Assembly (NCBI GenBank): GCA_963674475.2
Contig: CAXXFQ010000033.1
Location: 558,001 to 622,000 of the forward strand
DNA: 64,000 bases
Direction of reading: 5' to 3'
Source: CAXXFQ01 sp963674475
Lineage (GTDB): Bacteria; Planctomycetota; Planctomycetia; Pirellulales; Thermoguttaceae
Under the pieces are notes generated by a model. The model saw only the letters and a list, made by a program, of their open reading frames with translations, searched no databases and was not told where the DNA came from. Of this stretch, positions 34,073 through 44,858 are shown one piece after another (position 1 is the first letter of the stretch; each line of letters opens with the position of its first letter). The translations under genes were made by a program, and so were the position numbers.

Positions 34073-34714
34073 ATGTACACGACCATGGAACCAACCCGTG
34101 CGGTCCTGACTTCCCGAGAAACCTACGTCGACTACACCGACGAACAGCTGCTTGGCGAATACACCCAAACGGGGAACCGAGCGACGTTCGAAGAACTGGT
34201 CCGACGTTACGAACGGGAGCTTTACAACTACCTGCGGCGTTACCTGGGCGATGCCGAGGCGGCCGAAGACGCATTCCAGTTGACCTTTTTGCACGTTCAT
34301 CTGAAATGCGGCTACTTCCAACCCCACCGCAAACTTCGCCCCTGGCTTTACACGGTGGCCACCAACCAGGCGATCGACCTGATCCGGAAGAATCGCCGAC
34401 ACAAGATGGTCAGCCTGAACCGGCCCAACGGGAACGGCCAGTCCGACGAGATGCCGTCGCTGATGGACCTCGTCCCGGGCGTCGAGCCGGAACCGTTTGA
34501 ACGGCTCCACTCCCAGGAGCAACGCCAGCAGGTCGAAGCGGCCTTGAATCGGCTGCCCGAGGCGATCCGCCAAACGGTTGTGTTGGTCTACTACCAAGGG
34601 TTGAAGTATCGGGAAGCGGCCGAAGTACTTGACGTGCCGGAAGGAACCGTCAAAAGTCGAATGCACTCCGCCATCCGAAAGCTCAACGAGATTCTGTCGA
34701 GTCCACTCAATTAA
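34073..34714 (+). CDS. ECF-type RNA polymerase sigma factor
   Basis: 213 residues with GAAGGAA upstream. Region 2 runs from DEQLLGEYTQTGNRATFEEL through DAEAAEDAFQLTFLHVH to LRPWLYTVATNQAIDLIRK; region 4 is ALNRLPEAIRQTVVLVYYQG through YREAAEVLDVPEGTVKSRM. It contains only regions 2 and 4, as expected for group 4. It directs polymerase to a specific promoter set, often an envelope or stress response. The next gene, 15 bp downstream, has an anti-sigma-like N terminus, so the pair is probably a regulator and its antagonist. Confidence 0.93.
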   Translation: MYTTMEPTRAVLTSRETYVDYTDEQLLGEYTQTGNRATFEELVRRYERELYNYLRRYLGDAEAAEDAFQLTFLHVHLKCGYFQPHRKLRPWLYTVATNQAIDLIRKNRRHKMVSLNRPNGNGQSDEMPSLMDLVPGVEPEPFERLHSQEQRQQVEAALNRLPEAIRQTVVLVYYQGLKYREAAEVLDVPEGTVKSRMHSAIRKLNEILSSPLN

Positions 34715-34729
34715 AAAAAGAAAACAAAG

Positions 34730-35812
34730 ATGATCAACGACGCCACTCGCGAAGAACTCCTCGGGTATCTGTTGGATGCCTTGGAGCCTCAGCGGCAGGA
34801 AGCTATCGAACGACGATTGGCCGAAGACGCCTCGATCCGTGAAGCGTTGGCGCAGCTGAGCCGCGACTTGACTCCGCTGGACGCCACGTGGCAGGAATCC
34901 TCCCCTCCGCCCTCCCTGGCGGCCCGGACCTGCGATTTCATCACCGATTATCAGCAAAAAGCCAAGCCGACGCCGCTGACCGAACCGCCCCTTCGCGAAC
35001 CGATCGGCCTTGATCCGAAGCCGGTGTCCCGGCAAAAACGCCTGTCAGTCAGTCCGATGCATCAAGATCGAACGACGATGGTCGGACCAAGCCGGTTTCG
35101 CCCCCAAGACGTGGCCGTCGGGATCGGTATCCTGATTGCCGGTTTCACGTTGTTGTTTCCCGCCATCCACGGCAGCCGGGTTCAAGCCCGTATGATTGCC
35201 TGCCAAGAGAACCTTCGTCAGTTGGGCGAATCGTTGACCGCGTACAGCTTGCAGCACGATGGCTGTTTTCCGGAAGTGCCCCAGCGGGGGAAATTGGCTG
35301 CGGCGTCGATTTATGCCCCGATTTTGGCTTCCGAACAGTATTTGCCGGAGCCGAACCTGGTGGTTTGTCCCGGTTCGTCGCTGGCCGACAAGGCCTCCTC
35401 GTTTTCGATTCCGATGCCGGACGAGATTCGCCGGATCGATTCGGCCGAGCAACTGCGACAAATCCAAGAGCGGATGGGCGGCAGTTACGGCTATTCGTTC
35501 GGTCACATGGAAAACGGGTCGTACCGTCCAACTCGCAACCAGCGACGCGCCCACTTCGCGCTGGTTTCCGACGCGCCGGAATCGCACGAAGACGGAAAGC
35601 GGTTTAGTTCCCACCATGGACAAGAAGGCCAAAACGTCCTGTTCGAAGACGGTCACGTCCGTTTCTTACAAAACTCGATTCCGGAAGGCTTGAACGACGA
35701 CCTGTTCGTTAACGACGCCGGGCAGGTCACCGCCGGGCTCCATCGCAACGACGCGGTCATCGGCGCCGGAGCCATGCGACCGGTGGCCTACGTCTCCGGA
35801 AACGAGTGGTAA
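34730..35812 (+). CDS. membrane protein: anti-sigma-like N terminus fused to an H-X9-DG pseudopilin-like domain
   Basis: 360 residues. The N terminus (TREELLGYLLDALEPQRQEA, then ERRLAEDASIREAL) resembles cytosolic anti-sigma domains that follow ECF genes but lacks a zinc HXXXCXXC motif. After a proline-rich linker comes one membrane helix (VAVGIGILIAGFTLLFPAI, about residues 126-144). The segment ARMIACQENLRQLGESLTAY and the C-terminal GQNVLFEDGHVRFLQ match the DUF1559/pseudopilin-like proteins abundant in Planctomycetes. Topology would put the pseudopilin domain outside and the anti-sigma part inside. I infer that it holds the upstream sigma factor and releases it on an envelope signal. The function is unproven. 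Confidence 0.75.
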   Translation: MINDATREELLGYLLDALEPQRQEAIERRLAEDASIREALAQLSRDLTPLDATWQESSPPPSLAARTCDFITDYQQKAKPTPLTEPPLREPIGLDPKPVSRQKRLSVSPMHQDRTTMVGPSRFRPQDVAVGIGILIAGFTLLFPAIHGSRVQARMIACQENLRQLGESLTAYSLQHDGCFPEVPQRGKLAAASIYAPILASEQYLPEPNLVVCPGSSLADKASSFSIPMPDEIRRIDSAEQLRQIQERMGGSYGYSFGHMENGSYRPTRNQRRAHFALVSDAPESHEDGKRFSSHHGQEGQNVLFEDGHVRFLQNSIPEGLNDDLFVNDAGQVTAGLHRNDAVIGAGAMRPVAYVSGNEW

Positions 35813-35864
35813 ACAGGACGAGCGGCGAAAGAGGAACGATAAACCGATAAAAAAACAAAGAACT

Positions 35865-35892
35865 AAAAAAAGAGGGATTGCGAAGCAATCCC
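35865..35892 (-). terminator. rho-independent terminator of the pyrBC operon
   Basis: On the minus strand GGGATTG pairs with CAATCCC around a CTTCG loop, followed by TC and seven Ts. Next to it (35893-35935) are GC-rich inverted sequences without a T tract. Confidence 0.8.
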
Positions 35893-36023
35893 GGCGGCCA
35901 GGGGCCGCAGCCGGACCGGCGTTACCACGCCGACGATTAAACCCGCTCCCGTTGGTCGCTAGTGTTTAAGAAAGAAGTTCGTCCTTTCTTCTATTGTTGG
36001 AACGAGCGATTTTCCCTTGGTTT

Positions 36024-37298
36024 TTATCGTCTGAATTTAATCTGCCCGCCGACGATCACCGTGTCGGCTCGGCCGGTGAGCTGCCATCCGAGAAACGGGC
36101 TGTTGACGCTTTTGGAGCGGAATTCATTCGGATCAACGGTCCACTGAACCTTCGGGTCGAGGATCGTTATGTCGGCGTCGGCGCCGGGCGAGAGGGTCCC
36201 CTTGTCGATTCCCAAAACGCGAGCCGGGTTGATCGTCATTTTTTCGAGTGCCGCACTCCAGGAAAGATGGCCCGGCTCAATCAGCTTCGTAACGACCAGC
36301 CCCAGCGAGGTCTCCAGCCCGATGATGCCGAACGGGGCCCGGTCGAGCTCTTGCATCTTCTTTTCTTTGGCGTGCGGCGCGTGGTCGGTGGCGATGCAAT
36401 CGATCGTCCCGTCGATCAGTCCGTCGATGCAACCGGTCACGTGTCCCTGCCCTCTCAGCGGCGGGCTCATTTTGAAGTTCGAATCGAAAGAACGCAACGC
36501 CTTGGCCGTCAATGAGAAATGATGTGGCGTCACCTCGGCCGTGACACGCAGGCCCCGCGCTTTGGCCCGTCGCACGGCGTCGACGCTATTGCCGGTCGAG
36601 ACGTGCATCATGTGTAGCCGCCCGCCGGTCGCTTCGGCCAGCGCGATATCGCGCGCGGTCATGACGTCCTCGGCCGCCGCGGGAATCCCGCCCAGTCCGA
36701 GTACCAGTGCCGTCCGCCCGTCGTGCATGACGCCGCCTTGGGTCAGTTCGGGCACCTCGGCGTGGCTGAGAATCGGCTTGTCGAACATCAGGCAGTATTC
36801 CAACGCCCGACGCATCAGTTCGTCGTTGGCCACCGGCGAGCCATCGTCACTGAAGGCGACCGCCCCGGCCTCGACCAGTTGTCCGATTTCCGCCAGCTCT
36901 TTTCCTTCGCGGTTCTGACTGACGCAAGCGATGACGAAAACGTTGCAGTTGTCGGCCCGTTCGGCCCGTTCTCGCACAAATTCGACAGCCGCTTGTGTGT
37001 CGGCCGGCGGTTCGGTGTTTGGCACGCACGCGATCGACGTAAACCCTCCGGCCAGCGCGGCGGCGGTCCCCGTTTCGATCGTTTCGTCTTCTTCCCGGCC
37101 CGGCTCGCGAAGATGAACGTGCATGTCGATCAACCCCGGCGCGACGATCTTGCCGCTCGCGTCGATCGTTTCGGCAACATGGTCGCGTTCGGGAACGTCG
37201 AGTCCGACAATCTGACCGTCGTCGATCAGCAGGTCGGCCGTTCGATCGATCTGGTTGGCCGGGTCGATGACGCGTCCGTTTTGGATCAAAATTCTCAT
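36024..37298 (-). CDS. pyrC: dihydroorotase (PyrC, class I)
   Basis: 424 residues, the length of the longer bacterial type. Dihydroorotase closes carbamoyl aspartate to dihydroorotate in pyrimidine synthesis. The zinc-binding pair is in DMHVHLREPGREEDETI, with a catalytic/metal Asp in IATDHAPHAKEKK and His in ILSHAEVP and MMHVSTGNSVDAV. The N terminus (IQNGRVIDPANQIDRTADLL) and the C-terminal AKVQWTVDPNEF-like region complete the amidohydrolase fold. Its start overlaps the pyrB stop by four bases. Confidence 0.95.
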   Translation of the reverse strand: MRILIQNGRVIDPANQIDRTADLLIDDGQIVGLDVPERDHVAETIDASGKIVAPGLIDMHVHLREPGREEDETIETGTAAALAGGFTSIACVPNTEPPADTQAAVEFVRERAERADNCNVFVIACVSQNREGKELAEIGQLVEAGAVAFSDDGSPVANDELMRRALEYCLMFDKPILSHAEVPELTQGGVMHDGRTALVLGLGGIPAAAEDVMTARDIALAEATGGRLHMMHVSTGNSVDAVRRAKARGLRVTAEVTPHHFSLTAKALRSFDSNFKMSPPLRGQGHVTGCIDGLIDGTIDCIATDHAPHAKEKKMQELDRAPFGIIGLETSLGLVVTKLIEPGHLSWSAALEKMTINPARVLGIDKGTLSPGADADITILDPKVQWTVDPNEFRSKSVNSPFLGWQLTGRADTVIVGGQIKFRR

Positions 37299-38263
37299 GC
37301 ACTTTCTCCTTCTCGCTTACCGATCAAGAGCCAGATCGCGGCCATCCGGACGGCCAAACCGTTGGTCACCTGGTCGAGGATGGCCGAATGAGGACCGTCG
37401 GCCACGTCGGGCGTGACTTCGACGCCCCGGTTGATCGGCCCGGGCGCCAGGACCAGCAGGTCGTCCTTGGCCCGTGCCAGTCGCTCCCGATTCATCCCGT
37501 ACAAGTGGGCATATTCGCGGACCGACGGGAACGGCCGGGTCGTCTGCCGCTCGAACTGGATCCGCAGCAGGTTCAAGACGTCGACCTCGGGCAAGATGTC
37601 GTCGAGGCTGTAAGAATACTCGACCCCCAACTCTTCCCAGCGGGGTGAAACCAGCGTCGACGGGCCGCAGACGATGACCCGGGCGCCCAGTTTTTTCAAT
37701 CCCCAGATATTTGACCGGGCGGTCCGGCTGTGGGCGATATCACCGATCATCGCGACGGTCAGCCCTTCAATCGTACCGCGACGCTGTCGAATGGTCAGGA
37801 TGTCGAGCAGCCCTTGCGTCGGATGTTCGTGCGGCCCGTCCCCGGCGTTGAGAATGGCGGCGTCGATGTTCTGGGCCAGAAGCTGCGGCGAGCCGGGCGT
37901 CCGATGTCGAACGACCATCGCGTCGATCCCCATCGCCTCAAGATTTTTGGCCGTGTCGATGAACGTTTCGCCCTTGGACAGGCTGCTGGTCGAGGCGGAA
38001 AAGTCGATCAAGTCGGCCCCCAGCCGTCGGACGGCCAGCGAGAAACTGGTCCGGGTCCGCGTCGAGTTCTCGAAGAACAGGTTGACGCACGTTTTCCCGG
38101 CCAGAAGCGGGATCTTCCGTTCTTTCCGAGTCGCGTCGCGAAACTGCTGAGCCACGTCCAAAATAGTCGTGATCTCCTCGGCCGAAAGCTCTTCGAGCCC
38201 CAACAGATGACGTCGCGTCCACCCGGCGGGAACCACCCCAAACGGTTCCGTCTCATCTTTCAT
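37295..38263 (-). CDS. pyrB: aspartate carbamoyltransferase catalytic subunit (PyrB)
   Basis: 322 residues from the ATG at 38263, which has AAAAGGA upstream; the frame open to 38314 is not needed. It condenses carbamoyl phosphate with aspartate. The carbamoyl phosphate site is FFENSTRTRTSFSLAVRRLG, with the mobile-loop region SKGETFIDTAKNL, and HEHPTQGLLDILTIRQ and VAMIGDIAHSRTARSN are diagnostic. No pyrI is present, so it is the unregulated catalytic type, possibly complexed with PyrC as in some bacteria. pyrC overlaps its 3' end by four bases. Confidence 0.95.
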   Translation of the reverse strand: MKDETEPFGVVPAGWTRRHLLGLEELSAEEITTILDVAQQFRDATRKERKIPLLAGKTCVNLFFENSTRTRTSFSLAVRRLGADLIDFSASTSSLSKGETFIDTAKNLEAMGIDAMVVRHRTPGSPQLLAQNIDAAILNAGDGPHEHPTQGLLDILTIRQRRGTIEGLTVAMIGDIAHSRTARSNIWGLKKLGARVIVCGPSTLVSPRWEELGVEYSYSLDDILPEVDVLNLLRIQFERQTTRPFPSVREYAHLYGMNRERLARAKDDLLVLAPGPINRGVEVTPDVADGPHSAILDQVTNGLAVRMAAIWLLIGKREGESA

Positions 38264-38551
38264 AAATCGATCCTTTTCCTGCAAAACAGGGGCGCAAGGC
38301 GTCCAATCCGCCATCAGTCACCCCCCCGTACGGGCCCACCTACAGGCACCAGCCAAGAGTCGCCCCCCTCTCGAAAATTCACCGTGCGTGATTTTAAGCA
38401 AATTCCCCCCCCAAACAACCACCCCTGTTGGGGAAAAATAGTTCCGATCCCCTGGGCTTGGCAAAAAAGAAAAACACGTCGGGGGTTTCACACTCAGCTT
38501 GCCAAGGAAAAACTGGTGAAGCCGACTTTTTTCTAACCGGTTTTGGCACAA
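38264..38551. other. spacer between glmS and pyrB
   Basis: Both neighbours are on the minus strand. The stretch holds the pyrB ribosome site and presumably its promoter; no gene or repeat was seen. Confidence 0.4.
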
Positions 38552-38602
38552 GCAAAAACCCGCGCCTCGGAACGCGTTTTTTTGCGCGGCGGGGAGCGGG
38601 TT
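38552..38602 (-). terminator. possible terminator of glmS
   Basis: On the minus strand AACCCGC pairs with GCGGGTT, with further GC pairing inside, and five Ts follow. The tail is short and the loop is A-rich. Confidence 0.4.
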
Positions 38603-38648
38603 TGGTTTAATCGTGAAAGACAATGGTGGGTTGAATCCGCGCTGGCGC

Positions 38649-40526
<1,878 letters not shown>

Positions 40527-40960
40527 AAGTCATCTCTCTTGGATCGGCGTTATCGTCTCGAAGGCAAAAGCAGTAATCGCTTTCTAATATATAGCTTATG
40601 GTTCCCCTCGACCGGCCCGTCTTCCCCGAGTCGGTACCTCTTTCCGAGGGAAATTTTTGAAATTTGTCGACGACAGCCCGTCTGAAACGGTGTACCGGTT
40701 GGAGTAGGCAAAAGAAAAGGATAGAAATAGCATCGGCCGGTCAAGGGACGCTCGATGGGTTAAATTAAGCCGAATAATCCGAAAAAAGGGATCATTTTAC
40801 GAACTAACCCTATTTTACCCTCATTTTGAATAAGAGGAAAAAGACGATTGAACCGGTAACGAGCGTTACCCTCGCGCTTCGTTTCGATTTTGCCATACCA
40901 AAAGGCGTTTGGCCCATTTTCGGTTGGTCTAAGGGTGTTCCTATCGCCAGCCGTATGCGG
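40527..40960. other. spacer between divergent glmS and slyX
   Basis: It should contain the glmS promoter on the minus strand. There is no gene; a promoter for slyX starts at 40961. Confidence 0.4.
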
Positions 40961-40989
40961 TTCCAGAAACGGTGTGAAAACGGTATAAT
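40961..40989 (+). promoter_or_regulatory. sigma-70-type promoter of slyX
   Basis: TTCCAG (40961-40966), a 17-bp spacer and a perfect TATAAT (40984-40989), about 78 bp before the slyX start. Confidence 0.55.
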
Positions 40990-41066
40990 GACCCAAGCAA
41001 GACGGCGGGAAGACGTTCTTTTCGTTGTCTTTTTTTATTCAAAAATCCATAACCAGTTCCGGTTCC

Positions 41067-41333
41067 ATGCAAAACAAACCAACGGAAAGCTCGATCCCTG
41101 CCCCCGATTCGGAAGTCGGCCAACTTCGTAACCGGCTCGTCGCGTTGGAAGAACAATTCATGCACGAGCAACGGACCGTGGAACAGTTGAACCAGGTGGT
41201 TACCGAACAACAGACACGGCTCGAACGGCTCGAAGCGGCGCTGACACGAATGACGCTGCGGATAGACGCGGTTCGAGCGGCAGTCGAGACCGGTCCACGC
41301 AGCCCGGAAGAGGAGCGGCCGCCCCATTATTGA
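41067..41333 (+). CDS. slyX: SlyX family coiled-coil protein
   Basis: 88 residues from the ATG at 41067. SlyX proteins are short coiled coils of unknown function named from their position beside slyD. The heptad region is RLVALEEQFMHEQRTVEQLN through QTRLERLEAAL; the LEE...TVEQLN...VVTEQQ pattern is that of the family. The short N terminus and the Pro/Glu-rich tail look disordered. It has its own promoter and a strong terminator, so it is a single-gene unit. Confidence 0.8.
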   Translation: MQNKPTESSIPAPDSEVGQLRNRLVALEEQFMHEQRTVEQLNQVVTEQQTRLERLEAALTRMTLRIDAVRAAVETGPRSPEEERPPHY

Positions 41334-41383
41334 TGGGCGTTTCCTTCCAAATGCCATGCGTTTTCGTCGGCAGGGTATTCCCA

Positions 41384-41420
41384 TAAAAAAAGAGCGACAA
41401 CAGGAGTCGCTCTTTTTTTA
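41384..41420 (+). terminator. bidirectional terminator after slyX
   Basis: AGAGCGAC pairs with GTCGCTCT around AACAGGA, with seven As before and seven Ts after. Confidence 0.85.
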
Positions 41421-41478
41421 TGGCATTCAAACAATCGAAAAAAACGGCCAGTTCCCCACGCGGTTTTTTTAGCGGGGC

Positions 41479-41640
41479 GTTAGCAGCCTGTTGAAAAACG
41501 GACTGTTAGGGGAAACAGGAAGTTTCCCTCATGGAAAACGATCCGAAAAATCGCTTTCCATGCGAGGCTTGCGGTCACTTGTTGCCGCAACCCGCCGAGG
41601 TTGAAAAAGACCCGGATGGACTTTTTCAACGGAATGTTAG
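41479..41640 (-). repeat. MITE-like dispersed repeat, copy 2 (inverted relative to copy 1)
   Basis: The left end is AGCCTGTTGAAAAA (41485-41498), and the right end is CTTTTTCAACGG followed by AATGTTAG. Read on the minus strand it matches copy 1 in blocks: CCGTTGAAAAAGTCCATCCG, then ACAACAAGTG and CCGCAAGCCTCGC, and the GGGAAAC/GTTTCCC hairpin. The middle CCTAATC/GATTAGG hairpin is replaced by a TGGAAA/TTTCCA one, which keeps a stem with different bases. GTTAG occurs at both borders (41479-41483 and 41636-41640). The transporter stop codon lies in the right border. Confidence 0.75.
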
Positions 41641-44060
41641 GTTCTTTCATCGAATCGATCGAGGTGCGATTGATGCGAATTTCGCAGGTCGTGTCGATGC
41701 GACGGAACGGTCGCCATCTCGGCGGGAGTGTTTTCGTTGATGGTCGCTGCTTCGAAATTCGGATTGAGGAACCGGTGGATTTTGGTCCCCTTGTGCTTGT
41801 CGAAGAATCGGCCCAACGGTCCACAGAGCATCGCGGGCAAAAAGATCAAGTCGCCGACCAACGCCGCGGCCAAGAGGGCCAACATCAATACCCCGAAACG
41901 TTGGGTTGGAGTAAACGTACTGAGCATGAAGACCGAAAGCCCCAGCCCGGCGATCAGGGTCGTTTGGGTCATCGCCGTGGCACACCGTTCGTAGGCCAGC
42001 ATGACGGCCCCCCGGCGGTCGTATCCTTGATTGAGTCCGGCTTTAAACCAGGTCAGGAAGTGGATCGTATCGTCGACCGCGACCCCGAGCGCGACGCTGG
42101 CGGTCATCATCGTTCCGACATCGACCAGAATCCCGGCCCATCCCATGAAGCCGAAAATGACCACGACGGGGAACAGGTTCGGGATCATTGACAGGCCGCC
42201 GGCCCAGGGACTTCGCAGGACAATCATCATGACAAAGGCGATCAGGACAAACGCCATCTGCAGACTTTTGTAGAGCCCGTCGAGGAGCTCTTGTTGGGCT
42301 TTGTAGACCAACGGGACCAGCCCGGTGTAGGTTACATCGAGCCCTTCGACCCCCGCCTTGCGATAAGCCTTTAACACCGGTTCGACTTTATGTTTGATAT
42401 TGGCAACGAACTTGCCGTAGTCCAAGTCACTCAGCGCTTCAACCCGCGCGCTGACGCGCCAGATTTCTTCGCCCGCTTCCTCGTCAATCGTCACGAAGTC
42501 GCGGAATTCTTCCCGATGTTTTTCAAGCCGTTTACTCAGCGTCGAGTCGGCCACATTGTAATGGACTTTGCTTTTGCCTAAATTCGGCGCCATCGACGCG
42601 GCCGAAAGGGCCCCACCGACCTCGTCGAGTTGCTCCATTGCCCGTTCGACGTCGCGTGCCATGCGCATCCGCTGGGCGAAGAGCAGGTCACATTTTTTCT
42701 CGTCAAATCGAAGGACGACTTCCATGGGGACCAGGGCCCCGATCTGGTTTTCCAACCAGGCGTAGTCGGTCAGGATCTGCGCGCCGGGAGCGAAGAGCTT
42801 CATCAACTTGATCGTCGTAGTGATTTGCCCAACCCCGACGGCGAAAAAGATCATGATCGCCACGGCGCCGACGGTGATCCACGGGTTTTTATTGATGACA
42901 AAACGGGCGATGGGGACCCAAAATCGCAAAATTCCTTCCGGACGTTGGTGGGCTTCCGGGTGGGAGCGGAATTCGGCCGCTTCGGCTGCCGTTTTTCGCG
43001 ATGGCCAAATTTGCAAACTGGCCGGTAGAACCAGGAAAGTCAATAGCAGGGTCGCCATGACGCCCAAGGCGGAGTAAAGTCCGAAATTTCGGATCGGGAT
43101 GAGTGAACTGTTGCAGAGCGAAGCCAGGCCGATCGCGGTAGTTAACGCCGCCAGCGTACACGGCTTCCAGGCATGTTGGATCGCCCGCTCGGTGGCCAGC
43201 TCAAGTCCGCCTTCCTTGATCGCGTCATGATAGTAATTGATAATATGGATCGAGCTGGACATTGCCAGTACGTAGACCAACGACGGCATCGAAAGCAAAA
43301 TGGCGTCGACAATTCCGCCGGAGAAAAAGACGATCGCCAAACCGAGCCCGGCTGAAAGGATCGCGCAGACGAAAATGAAATAGGTCAAACGGAAACTGCG
43401 AAAACAGATCCACGAAATCCCCAGTCCAATGATGGCCGACCAACCGGCCAACCGGATGAGGGTCCGTTTTCCTTCGTAGTCGATCGCCGCGTTGTCGACC
43501 GGGGGCCCTCCCAAATGGATCGATTCGGGCGCAATACCGCACTCGGTACTCGCCAGTTCGCGGACCCGGTTGACAACGTATTTGAGTTCCACGCCGTGGT
43601 ACGAGTCGTTGAGCGTGACGATCATACAGGTCTTATTATGATCCGGCCCGATAATCGATCCTTCGAGCCGTTCGAGCGCCTCCTCACGACTGAGATCCGG
43701 ATAGCGGGCCATCAACTCGTCGAGCAACCGGCGTCCGGTAAGCACGGTGCCGTAATATTGGGAATCCTTCGTCGGTTCTTCCCCTTCGGCCGGCGGGTCC
43801 AACTTCCGGGCCAGCAGTTCCAGCCGCGGATCGTCCAGCGTGCAACCTTCCCAACTGGCCAGAATGAACTGCTCGAACGGAAAGTGGGTTTCGAACCAGG
43901 TGTGGTCTTCGGTTTCCTGAAAGCCGTCGGGTAACCAGGTCTTGACGTCGTTTCGATTGCTCTTCAGCGCTCGTCGGGTGCCCATCCAGATAAAGGGCAA
44001 CGAGAACATCAGGATCATCAAAATGGTAAGACTGCGACGGGCAAAGAAAGATGTTTTCAT
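41637..44060 (-). CDS. RND superfamily (MMPL-type) membrane transporter
   Basis: 807 residues. One N-terminal helix, a large extracytoplasmic loop (about 35-220), five membrane helices, a second loop (about 425-590) and a final set of helices give the two-fold RND plan. The GGIVDAILLSMPSLVYVLAMSS and later MTASVALGVAVDDTIHFLTW segments match RND helix 4/10-type motifs, the latter with conserved Asp residues used in proton coupling. MMPL-like members move lipids, hopanoids or hydrophobic compounds. No periplasmic adaptor or outer membrane partner is nearby. The stop codon TAA is inside the border of the 41.5-kb repeat, so the very C terminus may have been altered by the insertion. Confidence 0.88.
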   Translation of the reverse strand: MKTSFFARRSLTILMILMFSLPFIWMGTRRALKSNRNDVKTWLPDGFQETEDHTWFETHFPFEQFILASWEGCTLDDPRLELLARKLDPPAEGEEPTKDSQYYGTVLTGRRLLDELMARYPDLSREEALERLEGSIIGPDHNKTCMIVTLNDSYHGVELKYVVNRVRELASTECGIAPESIHLGGPPVDNAAIDYEGKRTLIRLAGWSAIIGLGISWICFRSFRLTYFIFVCAILSAGLGLAIVFFSGGIVDAILLSMPSLVYVLAMSSSIHIINYYHDAIKEGGLELATERAIQHAWKPCTLAALTTAIGLASLCNSSLIPIRNFGLYSALGVMATLLLTFLVLPASLQIWPSRKTAAEAAEFRSHPEAHQRPEGILRFWVPIARFVINKNPWITVGAVAIMIFFAVGVGQITTTIKLMKLFAPGAQILTDYAWLENQIGALVPMEVVLRFDEKKCDLLFAQRMRMARDVERAMEQLDEVGGALSAASMAPNLGKSKVHYNVADSTLSKRLEKHREEFRDFVTIDEEAGEEIWRVSARVEALSDLDYGKFVANIKHKVEPVLKAYRKAGVEGLDVTYTGLVPLVYKAQQELLDGLYKSLQMAFVLIAFVMMIVLRSPWAGGLSMIPNLFPVVVIFGFMGWAGILVDVGTMMTASVALGVAVDDTIHFLTWFKAGLNQGYDRRGAVMLAYERCATAMTQTTLIAGLGLSVFMLSTFTPTQRFGVLMLALLAAALVGDLIFLPAMLCGPLGRFFDKHKGTKIHRFLNPNFEAATINENTPAEMATVPSHRHDLRNSHQSHLDRFDERT

Positions 44061-44858
44061 TATTTAACGCTTTTTGAACCAACCAGGGGGAATGATGGCA
44101 AAGCCCGATTCCTGAGGACCCAGATTGATAGGGTGTCCCCGGGAAAACGGCTTCCTGCGATCCTAGGGCCAAAAGAAGCAGTCCGTTGTTTTTGCAAAGT
44201 GCACATCCGGCAAAACGCACCCGGATAGAGGGCGTAAAACCGCTATGGTTAAAACAATTGATACAACCTGTCCTAACCAGTACCAGCCCTAAGTCTATCC
44301 TCCTCGACGTCTGTCGTCTATGCCAAATGGTTACCGTTTTAGGCGATTTATTCTACGTAACCGACAAGGCTTTCTTATTTTCCCCATGCCATTACTGCTT
44401 TTAGCTCAAAAGAGGGGGGGGGTCTGCTGTCGTGAATCCTCTTTTGTCACACCAACAATCTTGCCGCTACGAGAGCTGACGTCGGCTTGGATAACGGCAC
44501 TAGTGGGGGGGTGGCAATAGCTCTCGTTAATTTATTAGCCTTAACTTGCACCATTGCAATAGCTTATGCGGATAGCCCTTCCAGGGGGGTGTTTTTCGAA
44601 AAGCGGTGGGTGGTTTCAGTAAATGGCTATAAAAGAAGGAGAAAAAGCAAGGAATTTCGAGACAGACTCAAGCTGCTGTTAAACTTTGACGATTATTCTG
44701 GTGTTAACGGATATAGGCTTCTTGCGGGCTAGATCTCCGTTTTCGCTCTTTTGGCCCTTTTTTGGCCGGGGAGTGAAAAGCCGCAAGAAAGACACTAGTC
44801 GTGATTGAAACCGGTATAAGATCCTTTTTGCCCCTCTCGACCTGTCGGAGCTCGGCTT
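44061..44858. other. 798-bp non-coding region between the transporter and the export lipoprotein
   Basis: No ORF has a ribosome site and family resemblance. The stretch has two runs of seven or eight Gs (near 44413 and 44505) and is lower in GC than its surroundings. It must hold the two divergent promoters. Confidence 0.4.

Noticed and set aside
44487..44732. Small plus-strand ORF (81 codons) with a signal-peptide-like start
   Set aside because: TTG start, no ribosome site, stops just before the export gene, no recognisable homology. Cannot be supported.
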